Shown here: positions 46,797-57,011 of the stretch, piece after piece
How positions within the stretch are numbered: the stretch's first letter is position 1
Layout: each line of letters starts with the position of its first letter
Source: Delphinus delphis
Taxonomy: Eukaryota; Chordata; Mammalia; Artiodactyla; Delphinidae
Reading direction: 5' to 3'
Length of the DNA stretch: 64,000 nucleotides
Assembly (NCBI RefSeq): GCF_949987515.2
Contig: NC_082695.1
Location: forward strand, 84,179,104 to 84,243,103
The notes under the pieces: generated by a model
Told to the model about the DNA's origin: nothing
What the model saw: the letters and a program-made list of their open reading frames with translations, nothing else
The model's database searches: none
Made by a program: the position numbers and the translations under genes

Positions 46797-47240
46797 GATT
46801 TTAATTTATGAAATGCCACTGACGTACATTGAGACACAATACAGTTGGAACAACAGTGCTTTTTTTTTTTTTTTTGCGGTGCGCGGACTCCCCACTGCTG
46901 CGTCCTCTCCCGCCGCGGAGCACAGGCTCCGGACCCGCAGGCCCAATGGCCACAGCTCACGGGCCCAGCCGCTCCACGGCACGCGAGATCCTCCCGGACC
47001 GGGGCACGAACCCGCGCTCCCCGCATCGGCAGGCGAACTCCCAACCACTGCGCCACCAGGGAAGCCCCAACAGTGCATTTCTGACCAAGACTTTTAAAAG
47101 CAACTTTAATGGGACATCATTTATAAAAAATAAAATGAGCGCAATTTAAGAGTACAGTTCAGTTTTGACAAATGCCACCACCAACAACGCCTTCAGTGCT
47201 AGAATATTTGCATCACCCTCAAAAGCTCTCCTTTTAGAAT
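46797..47240 (-). mobile_element. Old L1 3' UTR, antisense, split by a SINE
   Basis: 'ttttaatttatgaaatgccactgacgtaca' (46799-46828) and, beyond the SINE, 'gagtacagttcagttttgac' and 'agaatatttgcatcaccctcaaaag' read as a reversed L1M tail. The CHR SINE at 46860-47067 separates the two parts. Confidence 0.55.
46860..47067 (-). mobile_element. CHR SINE (short form), antisense
   Basis: The A-tail appears as a 16-T run at the left; the head ends at 'gccaccagggaagccc'. A 9-base direct repeat, caacagtgc, flanks it at 46851-46859 and 47068-47076. It is unusually CpG-rich (for example gcggtgcgcgg, ccgccgcgg). Open frames of 79-106 codons on both strands are composition artefacts. Confidence 0.95.
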
Positions 47241-47439
47241 TTGTGTCTGACAAGTGACATAATGAAAGATAAGGGCTTTGGGGCTGAGCGAGGATATCCT
47301 TTTAAACCTAGTAAGTTTCTCTGTAGTCACACAGGATAAAAGCAGTGTGACGACCGGCATAACGATAATAAACGAGATGGACGTTATTTACCAAACAACA
47401 CATGAAGTGAACGGAAAAGAAAACAACTAAGTATCCAGC

Positions 47440-48157
47440 ATTGCTAGAGACGGAATGTTTGTACACCACCCTCTGCCCCAACCCACGGCCAAATGCACGT
47501 GTCAAATCCGAATGTGATGGTATTAGGAGGTGGGGCCTTTGGGAGGTGATTAGGTCAAGAAGGCAGAGCCTTCACAAATGGGATTAGTGCCCTTAAAACA
47601 GAGACCCCTTCTTCTCTTGCACCTTCTGCCCTGTGAGGTTACATCAGGAAGACGGTGTCGGACTTCCCTGGTGGCGCAGTGGTTAAGAATCCACCTGCCG
47701 ATGCTGGGGACACGGGTTCAAGCCCTGGTCTGCGAAGATCTCACATGCCGCGGAGGAACTAAGCCCATGCTCCACAATTACTGAGCCTACGCTCTAGAGT
47801 CCGCGAGCCACAACTACTGAGCCTGCGTGCCACAACTACTGAAGCCCATGAGCCTAGAGCCCATGCTCTGCAACAAGAGAAGCCACCGCAATGAGAAGCC
47901 CATGCACCGCAACGAAGAGTAGCCCCTGCTCGCCACAACTAGAGAAAGCCCGCGAGCAGCAATGAAGACCCAATGCGCCAAAAATAAATTAATTAATTAA
48001 TAATAATAAAAAAAGAAGACAGTGACTATGAACCAGAAACAGTTCTCACCAGACACCAGATCTGCTGGCTCCTTGATCTTGTACTTACAGCCTCCAGAAC
48101 TGTGAGAAATAAATTTTTGTTGTTTATGAGCCATGCAGTCAGTGGACTAAAAGAAGC
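47440..48157 (+). mobile_element. MaLR (MST/MLT1-like) LTR, split by a CHR SINE
   Basis: The left part (47440-47657) has 'gatggtattaggaggtgggg', 'tgattaggtcaagaagg', 'atgggattagtgccctta' and 'ccctgtgaggttacatcagg'. The right part (48015-48157) resumes with 'tatgaaccagaaac', 'caccagacaccagatctgctggc', 'cttgatcttgtacttacagcctccagaactgtgag', the poly(A) signal in 'gaaataaatttttgttg' and a shortened 3' edge. It is a solitary LTR with no viral genes. Confidence 0.9.
47658..48014 (+). mobile_element. CHR SINE (long form) inserted in an LTR
   Basis: The head 'cttccctggtggcgcagtgg', B box 'gggttcaagccctgg', tandem 'ccacaactactga' motifs and the long-form 3' part 'ccacaactagagaaagccc' are all present, ending in an ATTA-rich tail. 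Direct repeats gaagacggtg (47648-47657) and gaagacagtg (48015-48024) are the target duplication, one base different, cut from the host LTR. Confidence 0.95.
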
Positions 48158-49454
48158 ATGGCCTTAGAAATAAAATTCCCTAGCAGTTACCATTTTAAAT
48201 TTGTTTCCCTAAAACATAAGGCGCTGACAGGGCACACAGTGTTGTAAATCAAGCCACATCAATATTTATTGAGTAAATACTTCACACACACTTTTCTCAT
48301 TGAGCTTAGCAAGCATTGAAATGTATCACACCATAAAAATGAAATAAATTGCTCTAATCTAGAATGTAGCTCTTAAATTTTCCTACCAGCCATTTGAAAA
48401 GCTAAACTATCTGCTTTGGGGGAAGATAAAGCCAGAATTTTAAATATCATCCAGTGAACTCAAGTTGACTTTTTAAAGAAATGTTTTAAATCCTTTTAAA
48501 CAAATTTATTCCATTGATTGCTACTTGCAGAACGGTGAAATACCACTGTTTTTCTTTGTTTCTGTATTTCATTCTGATGCGGAGAGGTCCTCTTTTAGGA
48601 GACTCTCAATCTCTTCTTGAGATGGTTGATCCAAGATGTAATTAGTGCTGAAATTCAGATGTGCTTTGAGTGATAAGTAATCAAAAATGACATGAGAAAT
48701 TAGGCTAAAGTTAACTCAGAGAAAATATGTAAAATACAAATTACTGAAAGTCCTCTCTTTAATTTTAATGATATGTCTTAGAAATGGTCCAACTCATATA
48801 AATTCAGGCAAGACCAGTAGAAAAACCTGAAATATAAAGAGATATATTTGAACTTAGTTTAAAAAAGAAATCATCAAACTCTAAATGTTGAACGAAACAC
48901 TGACAAAATGACAAAAACTACGGGATGGTGATGGGGGGCAGGGACTCCATGCTCCTAAGTGTCTGAAATTGCTTTTGCAACTAGTATGTCGTTAGATATT
49001 CATAAGTATCCTGGAGTAGAGGTAAGGGACAGATAAGGTAAGGGACAGATAACAGTTTCCCGTTTTATAGATCAAAATATATGACAGTGATTAATTCAGT
49101 GGCTTTCCAGTGTTGACAGTGCTATTTATTGCCGGAGAGAGGACTAATATTCTTCTCATGATACAATACTCTCAGGACATTTTTCTCTTTGTGATAATGA
49201 TGCAGCATTTAGCACTTATCACGGGCTCAGGCTCTGCTCTCCATGCAACACACGACCAACTATGTGTTTAATTCTATACTGTGTGCTCATCTGCCAGGCT
49301 TTGCACAAGACCTTGAGGAAGCCAAGAAAACAAGGAAAATGAGAAATCCTCTTTCACTGGAATTCCATTCTACTAAGGTGACGGGCATCAGACAAGTAAT
49401 CATTCCAAGATGTGTTTAATCGACTTAGTATTTGGGCATATTTACAAATAATTC
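48158..49454. other. Unassigned intergenic sequence
   Basis: About 1.3 kb, AT-rich, no gene recognised. It contains a perfect 16-base tandem duplication at 49021-49052. 49220-49400 faintly resembles an old interspersed repeat. Confidence 0.45.
49021..49052. repeat. Perfect 16-base tandem duplication
   Basis: The unit ggtaagggacagataa occurs twice in direct contact (49021-49036, 49037-49052) with no mismatch. Confidence 0.95.
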
Positions 49455-50035
49455 AGGTGTAATTCTAGATCTATCTTTCACCAGCCGTGTACCTGGGCCA
49501 CGTCTCAAAGCCTCTCTGTGACTTAATGTGCTCACCTGCACAATGAGGGTAATAACAGTGTCCACGATTTCTTTCTTTCTTTTTTTATAAATTTATTTAT
49601 TTTATTTATTTATTTTTGGCTGCACAGGTTCTTTGTTGCTGCGCACGGGCTTTCTCTAGTTGCAGTGAGTGGGGGCTACTCTTCTTTGTGGTGCGCGAGC
49701 TTCTCATTGTGGTGGCTTCTCTTGTTGCGGAGCACAGGCTCTAGGCGCGTGGGCTTCAGTAGTTGCGGCATGCGGGCTCAGTAGTTGTGGCTCGCAGGCT
49801 TAGTTGCTCCATGGCATGTGGGATCTTCCTGGACGAGGGCTCAAACCCATGTCTCCTGCATTGGCAGGTGGATTCTTAACCACTGTGCCACCAGGGAAGC
49901 CCAGATAACAGTGTCCACGATTAAATGAAGATTAAATGAAAAAAAAAATGTGTGTGTGGTGTTATACACTACCCTGAACACACAGCAAGTTTTCAGCAAA
50001 TATTGTTACCACTCAATAATAATAACTATGATTAC
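49455..50035 (+). repeat. MIR SINE split by a CHR SINE
   Basis: Before the insertion: 'ttctagatctatctttcaccagccgtgtacctgggccacgtctcaaagcctctctgtgac' and 'tgcacaatgagggtaataac'. After it: 'acacacagcaagttttcagcaaatattgtta'. Together these follow a sense MIR. Confidence 0.75.
49570..49904 (-). mobile_element. CHR SINE (long form), antisense
   Basis: On the minus strand it starts 'gggcttccctggtggcacag' and ends in a long A/T-rich tail (plus-strand 49570-49618). A perfect 18-base direct repeat flanks it (49552-49569 and 49905-49922), the longest found in the window. Internal 'agtagttg' motifs recur, as usual for the long form. Confidence 0.96.
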
Positions 50036-50250
50036 TACTCTACATAGAAAATACTGTTCTTACATAGATGAGATGGATTTAAAGTAATACCTATACAATT
50101 GTTATAGATGAATATACACATTTATTCAAGGGAAGATTATAGTTTTACATAAATTTCTCAGTGAACCATGTTTTTTACACCCTGAAGGGGCTTTAAGAAT
50201 CACCAACAAGCCATTACATTATATTTAGATTAATTTAAGTTGTGAGGTAA

Positions 50251-50451
50251 GGGATGTCCCTGGCGGTCCAGCGATTAAGACTTTGCCTTCCAATGCAGGG
50301 GGTGCGGGTTCCATCTCTGGTTGGGGAGCTAGGATCCCACATGCTTCGAGGCCAAAAAACCAAAACATAAAGCAGAAGCAATATTGTAACAAATTCAATA
50401 AAGACTTTAGAAAAGTGGTCCACATCAAAAAAAAAAAATCTTAAAAAAATA
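50251..50451 (+). mobile_element. CHR-related tRNA SINE, distinct subfamily
   Basis: The head reads 'gggatgtccctggcggtccag', with the B box 'gcgggttccatctctgg', then 'ggggagctaggatcccacatgc' and an A-rich 3' region with 'ggtccacatcaaaaa'. This lacks the 'ctggtggcgcagtgg' head of the other copies and matches the related 'cctggcggtccagtgg' cetartiodactyl family. A 10-base direct repeat, tgtgaggtaa, flanks it (50241-50250 and 50452-50461). Confidence 0.9.
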
Positions 50452-50461
50452 TGTGAGGTAA

Positions 50462-51715
50462 ATATATTTCATATATAAAGTCGATTCTCAAAAAAGTCAT
50501 CACGAACACGGAATTAGCAGAACACTGAAGCATTGCTCCTAAAGGAAATACAGGGTTAGGTTCCTGCAAGATTCTGGTCCCAGTTCCCTCCACAGATCAA
50601 TACATAAACTTGTTTTGCATGTGTTTGTGTCTGAAGAAACCTTATTGAATAGCTACTGTTGATTCACCAACCTTGACCTCTGGACCAGAACTACGACTCA
50701 TGCCTGAACCAAGCTTATCTAACGCGCATTTTCCCTGCCAGTGACATCCCAGCCTTCCTGAACTTCGGAACGCTGGGCAGCACTTCGGCAGCATATCTGG
50801 GGGCAGTTGTAAATGCAGAATCACCAACCAAAAGCACAAAAATGAGAGAAACATGATGCAAAATCGGCCAAGCAAAGGACACGTGTTTACAGAATAAGAG
50901 CTGAAACAAGAAGGCAGAGTGTGGCCTTGTACCTCAGCAGCTGTGGATGTGCACGTCAGGTGATTCAAACTTTTTTACCACTGCACATGCCCAGGAATGA
51001 CCACCACAAGTACTGACTTGGGGGCTACAAATAAATTTTCTAAAGGAGGCAATTTCACAAATATAGAATCTGTGAAATGAGGGTCTACTGTACTTTGCTC
51101 TTGTCATTGTTTTCTCTAAGTGAAACTTGGAAGAATTTAGAAAGAGTTTGGATAACCCTGAGTTACACTAAGTGGCTGGAGGATTCTGTTCCCAGAGGGA
51201 CCATATAAAACTTCAATGCCAACAGAAAAACAGCATGTACATAAAAAAACTAGTTATAACCACATATGGGCTATGATTCCTTAAACTGGGGTTGATGGCC
51301 ATAATCATCTGGTTAGCTTTAAAAATATATATGTTACAAGTCTCACTCCAATTCTGCTGAAGTATATGTTTAAGGGCAGTGGGAAAATAGACATTTTATT
51401 TTTAAAAACACAGGCAGATTAGGGGATTTGCGGAGGGGGTCAATAATTACAAAAGTATCTCAACATCTCATAAAACGCTGTGGTCATTAATAAGTACATC
51501 CGTTATAATTAAGTATGCCAAAAATGTCCCCTTGCTCATTTTATTCCAGAGCATTGACTTAATTGTTTGACACTTAATAACAGATTTCATTTCAGTCGGA
51601 CCTGATGGCCCAGGTTACGTTGTTTCACATTATTATTTGAAGTTGAAAGAATCCTAAAGCAAGACATTCATCTTTAAAAAGAAGCAAAACATTTTTAACA
51701 CACAGAGCAAAAACA
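50462..51715. other. Unassigned intergenic sequence
   Basis: No gene is supported. A 108-codon minus-strand frame (50642-50968) has a hydrophobic stretch but no start context or family match and looks like chance. Confidence 0.45.
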
Positions 51716-51729
51716 GAGTGCTGTTTCTT

Positions 51730-51953
51730 TTTTTGTTTGTCTGTTTTTTTGGGTTTTTTTGCGGTACACAGGCCTCTCACTGTTGTGGCCTCTCCCGTCG
51801 CAGAGCACAGGCTCCGGACACACAGGCCCAGCGGCCATGGCTCACGGGCCCAGCCGCTCCGCAGCACGTGGGATCCTCCCAGACCGGGGCACGAACCCGT
51901 GTCCCCTGCATCGGCAGGCGGACTCTTAGCCACTGCGCCACCAGGGAAGCCCT
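51730..51953 (-). mobile_element. CHR SINE (short form), antisense
   Basis: The A-tail appears as a T/G-rich left edge and the head ends 'ccactgcgccaccagggaagccc'-like at the right. A perfect 14-base direct repeat, gagtgctgtttctt, flanks it (51716-51729 and 51954-51967). Young by that measure. Confidence 0.95.
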
Positions 51954-51967
51954 GAGTGCTGTTTCTT

Positions 51968-53285
51968 GAGACAGAATTTTGAACTTCCATTTGATCAATT
52001 TATACGACATTGGATATTTACAAATTTCAGAATCTCTCTGTGGCATATACATCTGTTGGCTTGGAGAAAATTATGCTTTATTTAAAACTCTATCATGTTA
52101 AACCCTGAATAACATCTCCTATTCTTGAATTGTTTTCTCATTTTACTTCTTAAATAACTGTTTTTCTTTTCTTTTTTTCCCCTTTCTTTCATTTCTTCCT
52201 TCATTTCTTTTTCTATTTGTTAAATAAATTCCTGTGAAACAAAATAAATCTGTCTGGCATACTATAAAAGATTAAAATTTGTTTGTAGGTGTGTGTGCAT
52301 GCAAACACACAAAGCACACACATGTGCTTCTGGTCAAAACACAAGCACATGTATAATACTACCTTAAAATTCAGGTTGTACTATAGCATTGATAGGCTGG
52401 TTAAACACGCCCTTAAAACTATTAATTTTTCACTTGACAGGGCCAATGTGAAAAGCTTAGAAATCATAGGTCAGGTTGGTTTCGTACAACAAGTGATTTT
52501 TAGTCAAACTAAGGTATCTCTTTGTGATTACATTCTTTCTGTAAATCAGCATTTAATAAGAACATTCTCACTTGCCTGAAAATGCAGTCTGACTAATTTG
52601 CCCTCTGTGTATAGCTTAAAATAAAATCGATTGTGTCCGCAGGCATCTTGGCCCTCATGGAGACGATAGATACTATTCTACCAGAATATTATATTATAGC
52701 CCCCATGCCTTTGTAAATGCCTCCACGGCTAATGGAAAACAGAATCAAACATCAATGAAACATTTGTGGTGTAATGATTCTCCGAGGTGGTGGTTTTAGC
52801 ATTCATTTTTGTCGGTGAAATCTGTCCTTTGTTGATAGGAAAGGATGTGTATCTTTGAAACTCAGCTTGCATTTAAATGAGGACGTAGAAACAATTAAGC
52901 GCCAGGCTCTACCATTCCTCACCAGCTTCTCCCGCACAGCTAAAAACTGAACATCTTGAACTGCATGGTACCTGGAGATGGGCCATGCAGCCTGGAATCA
53001 TTCAACAGATCTGGGACTTGCCAATTACTCCGTCCTCCACATTCTGTCCCAGGAATTTCTAATTCCACCTGGGGAAGGTGATTCTTGCTTAGGACACAGT
53101 CATCCATAAACTATAAGAACTGAGATTTTCTCAGTCAGTTGAGACAAGGTTCACAAACACTTTTGAAGGACACATCGTGCCAGTCCTCAAAGGTCAAGAT
53201 ACACAAATGGGAAATAGATGAGTAAATAATAAAAGTGTAAATATTGTGATAAAAATAGTAATCACAGGAAAACAGCAGCACCACC
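51968..53285. other. Unassigned intergenic sequence, includes candidate conserved noncoding stretch
   Basis: A pyrimidine tract lies at 52160-52215. Bases 52600-52960 are free of recognisable repeats, with balanced composition and words such as 'gcatttaaatgagga' and 'aacaattaagcgcc', unlike the worn repeats around; a conserved element is possible but unproven. No protein-coding exon was recognised. Confidence 0.4.
52160..52215. repeat. Polypyrimidine tract
   Basis: Mostly T and C in ttct/ccct units. Confidence 0.8.
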
Positions 53286-53692
53286 AGTTACTAGAACTTG
53301 CTAAGCATTTGCTCTGTGCCAGGAGGAACCGGGGAGAGAGTTTTCCTTTTTCTATTTAATCATCATGGAGACCCCTTGAGATAGATACCATTGCCCCTGT
53401 TTTTGTCTAAAAACAAAAGCAATAATAGATGTCTGTACAAAGAACAGTGAGAACGGTGAGCATGGAAGAAAGACTGACTAACAGGAAAGAGGGACTTAGC
53501 ACCCAGTACATGGTTGTGAACGTTTCCCCTGATCATTGCTACAGGGCCTCCACACATAGTATCTTAGATTTATTCTCATGGAGGTTATTGCTCCTCTTCT
53601 ACAGACTTAAGAACTGAGGTGCATGGAGGTTAGTGACCGTCCCAAGCGCATAAAGTCTAAATGCTAGATTTCACATTCTGATGTTCTGGGGC
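53286..53692 (-). repeat. One or two antisense MIR fragments
   Basis: 'ttgctaagcatttgctctgtgccagg', 'cctatttaatcatc'-like wording and 'gagatagataccattgcccc' form one antisense MIR (53290-53405). 'acacatagtatcttag', 'ctcttctacagacttaagaactgagg' and 'gttagtgaccgtccc' form a second, or the continuation of the first after an insertion (53545-53692). Confidence 0.6.
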
Positions 53693-53942
53693 AGGGTCCT
53701 CCACTCTTTCCTTAGTTTGTGTCCTCTCCTGGGCCACCTCATTGTAAATCCTCAATCTGTAAGTTTCTTAAAAGGTTTAGTTTTGCAAAATGACAGTATT
53801 ACTGGCTCAGAGAAAATCTGCTTGTTTGGTCGGAGCTTACTAAGAATACTGCCTTGGAGGCAACAGAAGGACATTTCCATGCCTTTATCTTTGAAAATCC
53901 CCTGGATGTTTCAAACACTAACCTCAAAGATCAGTCACTCCT
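53693..53942. other. Unassigned intergenic sequence
   Basis: Nothing recognised. An 87-codon plus-strand frame begins at 53681 and ends by the SINE edge; no domain. Confidence 0.45.
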
Positions 53943-54146
53943 AGGGCTTCCCTGGTGGCGCAGTGGTAGAGAGTCCGCGTGCCGTTGCAGGGGACGCGGG
54001 TTCACGCCCCGGTCCGGGAAGATCCCACGTGCCGCGGAGCGGCTGGGCCCGTGAGACATGGCCGCTGAGCCTGCGCATCCGGAGCCTGTGCTCCGCAACG
54101 GGAGAGGCCACAGCAGTGAGAGGCCCGCGTACTGAAAAAAAAAAAA
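53943..54146 (+). mobile_element. CHR SINE (short form)
   Basis: The head 'gggcttccctggtggcgcag', B box 'gggttcacgccccgg', 'gctgggcccgtgagacatgg' and 'ggagcctgtgctccgcaacg' lead to a 12-A tail. CpGs are well kept, so it looks young, although I could not match a target duplication. Confidence 0.95.
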
Positions 54147-55129
54147 AGTATGCTCCAAGAGAAAAAAAGGCTCTCGTTGGAATCATTGTCTTTCTGTGTT
54201 GTTTACATTCCTAGGTGTGTTCACACCGTTATTAGAAGCAGCAATTTCTGGATAAGATATGCTGCTCCAGTAGTCTTCCCGTTGTGCCTTCTCTGTCATT
54301 AGCCCCTGGCTGTCTGTAATTGGAAATGCTCTTCCAACCATCTGTCGACGTGATTCACACCCTAACGTCTTTGGCAGGCTGACCAACTTCTCCACGGGAC
54401 TTGTGCAGGGGCCAGACACTATCAAAGTTTCAGATGAGAACCGCCATCAGAAGTGTCAAAGGGAATCATCATCAGTAGCCACTATTTAAATATTAAAAAG
54501 TGTTGAGAGTTTATTCGCCAAGAGTTGTTTCAACAGGCAAAATCATTCCTTAGGGTGGATTCTGAACTGGGGTGGCAGACAGAGAAGTAAGAGATGATTA
54601 GTAACCGGAGAGAGAGACTGATAAAATGTTATGATTATTAAAACTTTGTTGAAAACAATAGTGAAAAATTCTGTTCTTAGCAGTTATCTGATATAGTATG
54701 GTAACATATGCTATTTATAAGGAAATATATGTGTGTGCCTATATGTGTACATATATGTACACATATACATATATGTGTGTATGCATATGCACATGTATAT
54801 GTGTGTATTCCATCATATTGGGAGAGCAATCGGAAGATCCCTAGCAATGTTGGAACTAAGCGTGTTTGAGGTACACTTCACACCTGCTGAAGAATATACT
54901 TGGTCTATTAAGTGGAACGAGGTTATAATCGCATCCAACTTCCCCAACAAATGTTTTGATATTAAACTATTCATTTCTGATATCACGACTACAAAACCTT
55001 CAAAAGCCAAACACTTGCTCTTTCTCTGTCACCTGGGATGCAGGCTTATTACAAAGCGCAGCCAATGACAAGCTGCCATTCAGGACTTCATATAGAATCG
55101 GTACTCATAAATATTTCATGTGTATTAGA
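54147..55129. other. Unassigned intergenic sequence with a TG/TA microsatellite
   Basis: No gene is supported. The alternating purine-pyrimidine tract at 54725-54808 includes a long perfect palindrome. The 111-codon frame starting at 54733 is opened by that tract and is not credible as a protein. Confidence 0.45.
54725..54808. repeat. TG/TA microsatellite, alternating purine-pyrimidine
   Basis: Over 80 bases of tatg, tgtg and catg units, almost strictly alternating purine and pyrimidine. Bases 54740-54767 are a perfect palindrome. Confidence 0.92.
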
Positions 55130-56650
55130 AAAAGATGCACATTCTGCATTTGTGATGGCTTTCTACTTATGTTCAGTTGGCCAAATTTGCTAATTCTATT
55201 GTTTAAAACATCTGTATTCTCTTTGAATGTGTTTCTCCACTGGTTTTCTCAGTCTGAAGAAGGTGTGTTAATATCTCCAACTTTGATTTTGAAGTGGTTT
55301 GTTTTTCCCTGTAGTTTTATCAATTTTTGCTGTATATATTTTGAGACTGTATGATTAGAAGGATACAATATTCAAATTGTCTTATATTCCTGGTGAAGTT
55401 GGATCTTTTATCACTATGTAGTGACAAGATTTGCTGTCCAGTTATTGTTTTTGCCTCAAAGCCTATTTTATCAGAGAGTAATATATCTACACTAACTTTC
55501 TTGCTTAGTATTTTGTTGGTAATATCTTGTTTTGTTGTTTTACTTTTAGCCTTTTTGTATTTCTACGTTTTAGATTGATCTCTTATAAATAATTCATAGT
55601 TATATTTTTTAAGTCTGACTATACTACTTGCTCTGTATTCCTTTTCTCTGTCTTCCCTTGCCTTCTTTGAGACATCAAAAAATTATTATACTTATTCTCT
55701 CTCTTATTCAGAAGTTAAACATTCTTGCTTCTGTTACATAAATTACAGCCAGCTTTTTTTTAAAGTATTTTTAAATTAATTAATTAATTAATTTTTGGCT
55801 GCGTTGGGTCTTTGTTGCTGTGCGTGGGCTTTCTCTAGTTGCAGCAAGCAGGGGCTACTCTTCGTTGCAATGCACGTGCCTCTCATTGCGGTGGCTTCTC
55901 TTGTGGAGTATGGGCTCTAGGTGCATGGGCTCAGTAGTTGTGGCGCACGGGCCCCAGAGTGCAGGCTCAGTAGTTGTGGCGCACGGGCTTAGTTGCTCCG
56001 TGGCATGTGGGATCTTCCCAGACCAGGGCTCGAACCCGTGTCCCTGTATTGGCAGGCAGATTCATAACCACTGTGTCACCAGAAGCCCCCAGCTGGTGAA
56101 GTATATTTTAATTCAATATTTGTTAAATACCATAGAGTATTATTTTATACAGTTAAATTAATTTAGAGTTACCTGCCCATTTGCCACTTCCTTTTTTTAT
56201 TTTTATTTTTCAACCCAGAGCTACTATCAAATCAAGCTGAAGTAGGTCCTTCTGTATTGGCTTCAGAGTAAGTTTTCCCCATCCTCTCTTTTTATTCATC
56301 CTCGGACTTTCATGAAAGTCATATTAGATCTCCTTTCATCTCTATGACCCTCACTCTATCTTCTATGATTTTTCATTATTGTTTTCTCTCTGGGAAATTT
56401 CTTTTGACTTAGCTTAAGTTTCACTATTTCTCTTTTCAGACATGTCTAATCAGTTTTTAAACTCTTAGAGGGAGTTTTCAGTAGAATCTTGCATTATTTC
56501 TTGAAGGTTTTTTTGAAATTTCTTGAATCTGTATTGTCTCTTTTTGTAATTTTCACTTTATATATATTCAAGCTTGCTTTTGATTTCTTTTAACACACTC
56601 TTTGTGAGTCTGTTTTCTTTATTTGTTGTTGTGTTTTATTCAATGATTCC
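55130..56650 (-). mobile_element. Old L1M ORF fragment, antisense, split by a CHR SINE
   Basis: The part left of the SINE reads as reversed L1 ORF2 endonuclease region: 'aatatctccaactttgatttt', 'atcactatgtagtgacaag', 'tcaaagcctattttatcagagagtaatat', 'ttgatctcttataaataattcatag'. To the right of the SINE (56095-56650) the T-rich text, such as 'tttcttgaaggtttttttgaaatttcttga', may be its continuation toward the 5' region of the L1, but that part is weaker. Confidence 0.6.
55755..56090 (-). mobile_element. CHR SINE (long form), antisense
   Basis: On the minus strand the head is worn ('ggcttctggtgacacagtgg'), the B box is 'gggttcgagccctgg', and the tail is the ATTA-rich run at 55770-55793. A duplicated motif, 'agtagttgtggcgcacgggc', occurs at about 55933 and 55970. 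The short repeats ccagct at either edge may be a target duplication but are only 6 bases. Divergence suggests an older copy. Confidence 0.92.
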
Positions 56651-56823
56651 AGATTGCTTATGTGCCCAGTTATTTTTGACTCTGTCAGACAAAATCATGA
56701 AGAAATATTTGTTAGAAGTAACATGAGGCTCACAGCAAAAAATATTTTGCTACCGACAGGATTCGAGTTTGCTGTTATTGGTTACCTAGGAATTTTATTT
56801 CAGGACAGTTCTAAGCCATATTC
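56651..56823. other. Unassigned intergenic sequence
   Basis: A short stretch between the L1M remnant and the next L1 tail; nothing recognised. Confidence 0.45.
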
Positions 56824-56839
56824 AAGATTTGAGGTTTTC

Positions 56840-56995
56840 TTATAACACAGGGAACTGTATTCAATATCCTGTGATAAACCATAATGGAAAGAATATGAAA
56901 AAGAATATATATGTATATGTATAACTGAGTCACTTTGCTGTACAGCAGAAATTAAACACAACATTGTTTATATACTTCAATAAACATTTTTTTAA
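56840..56995 (+). mobile_element. Very short 5'-truncated L1 (156 bases)
   Basis: Only the last part of an L1 3' UTR is present: 'cacagggaactgtattcaat', 'cctgtgataaaccataatgg', 'actgagtcactttgctgtac', 'acttcaataaacat' and an A-rich end. A perfect 16-base direct repeat (aagatttgaggttttc) flanks it at 56824-56839 and 56996-57011, which proves a single target-primed event. Confidence 0.96.
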
Positions 56996-57011
56996 AAGAT
57001 TTGAGGTTTTC

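Noticed and set aside
47440..48157. LTRs here and at 10.0, 19.6 and 60.0 kb as parts of a complete endogenous retrovirus
   Set aside because: All are solitary or partial LTRs of the MaLR group in different places and orientations, with no gag, pol or env-like sequence between them.
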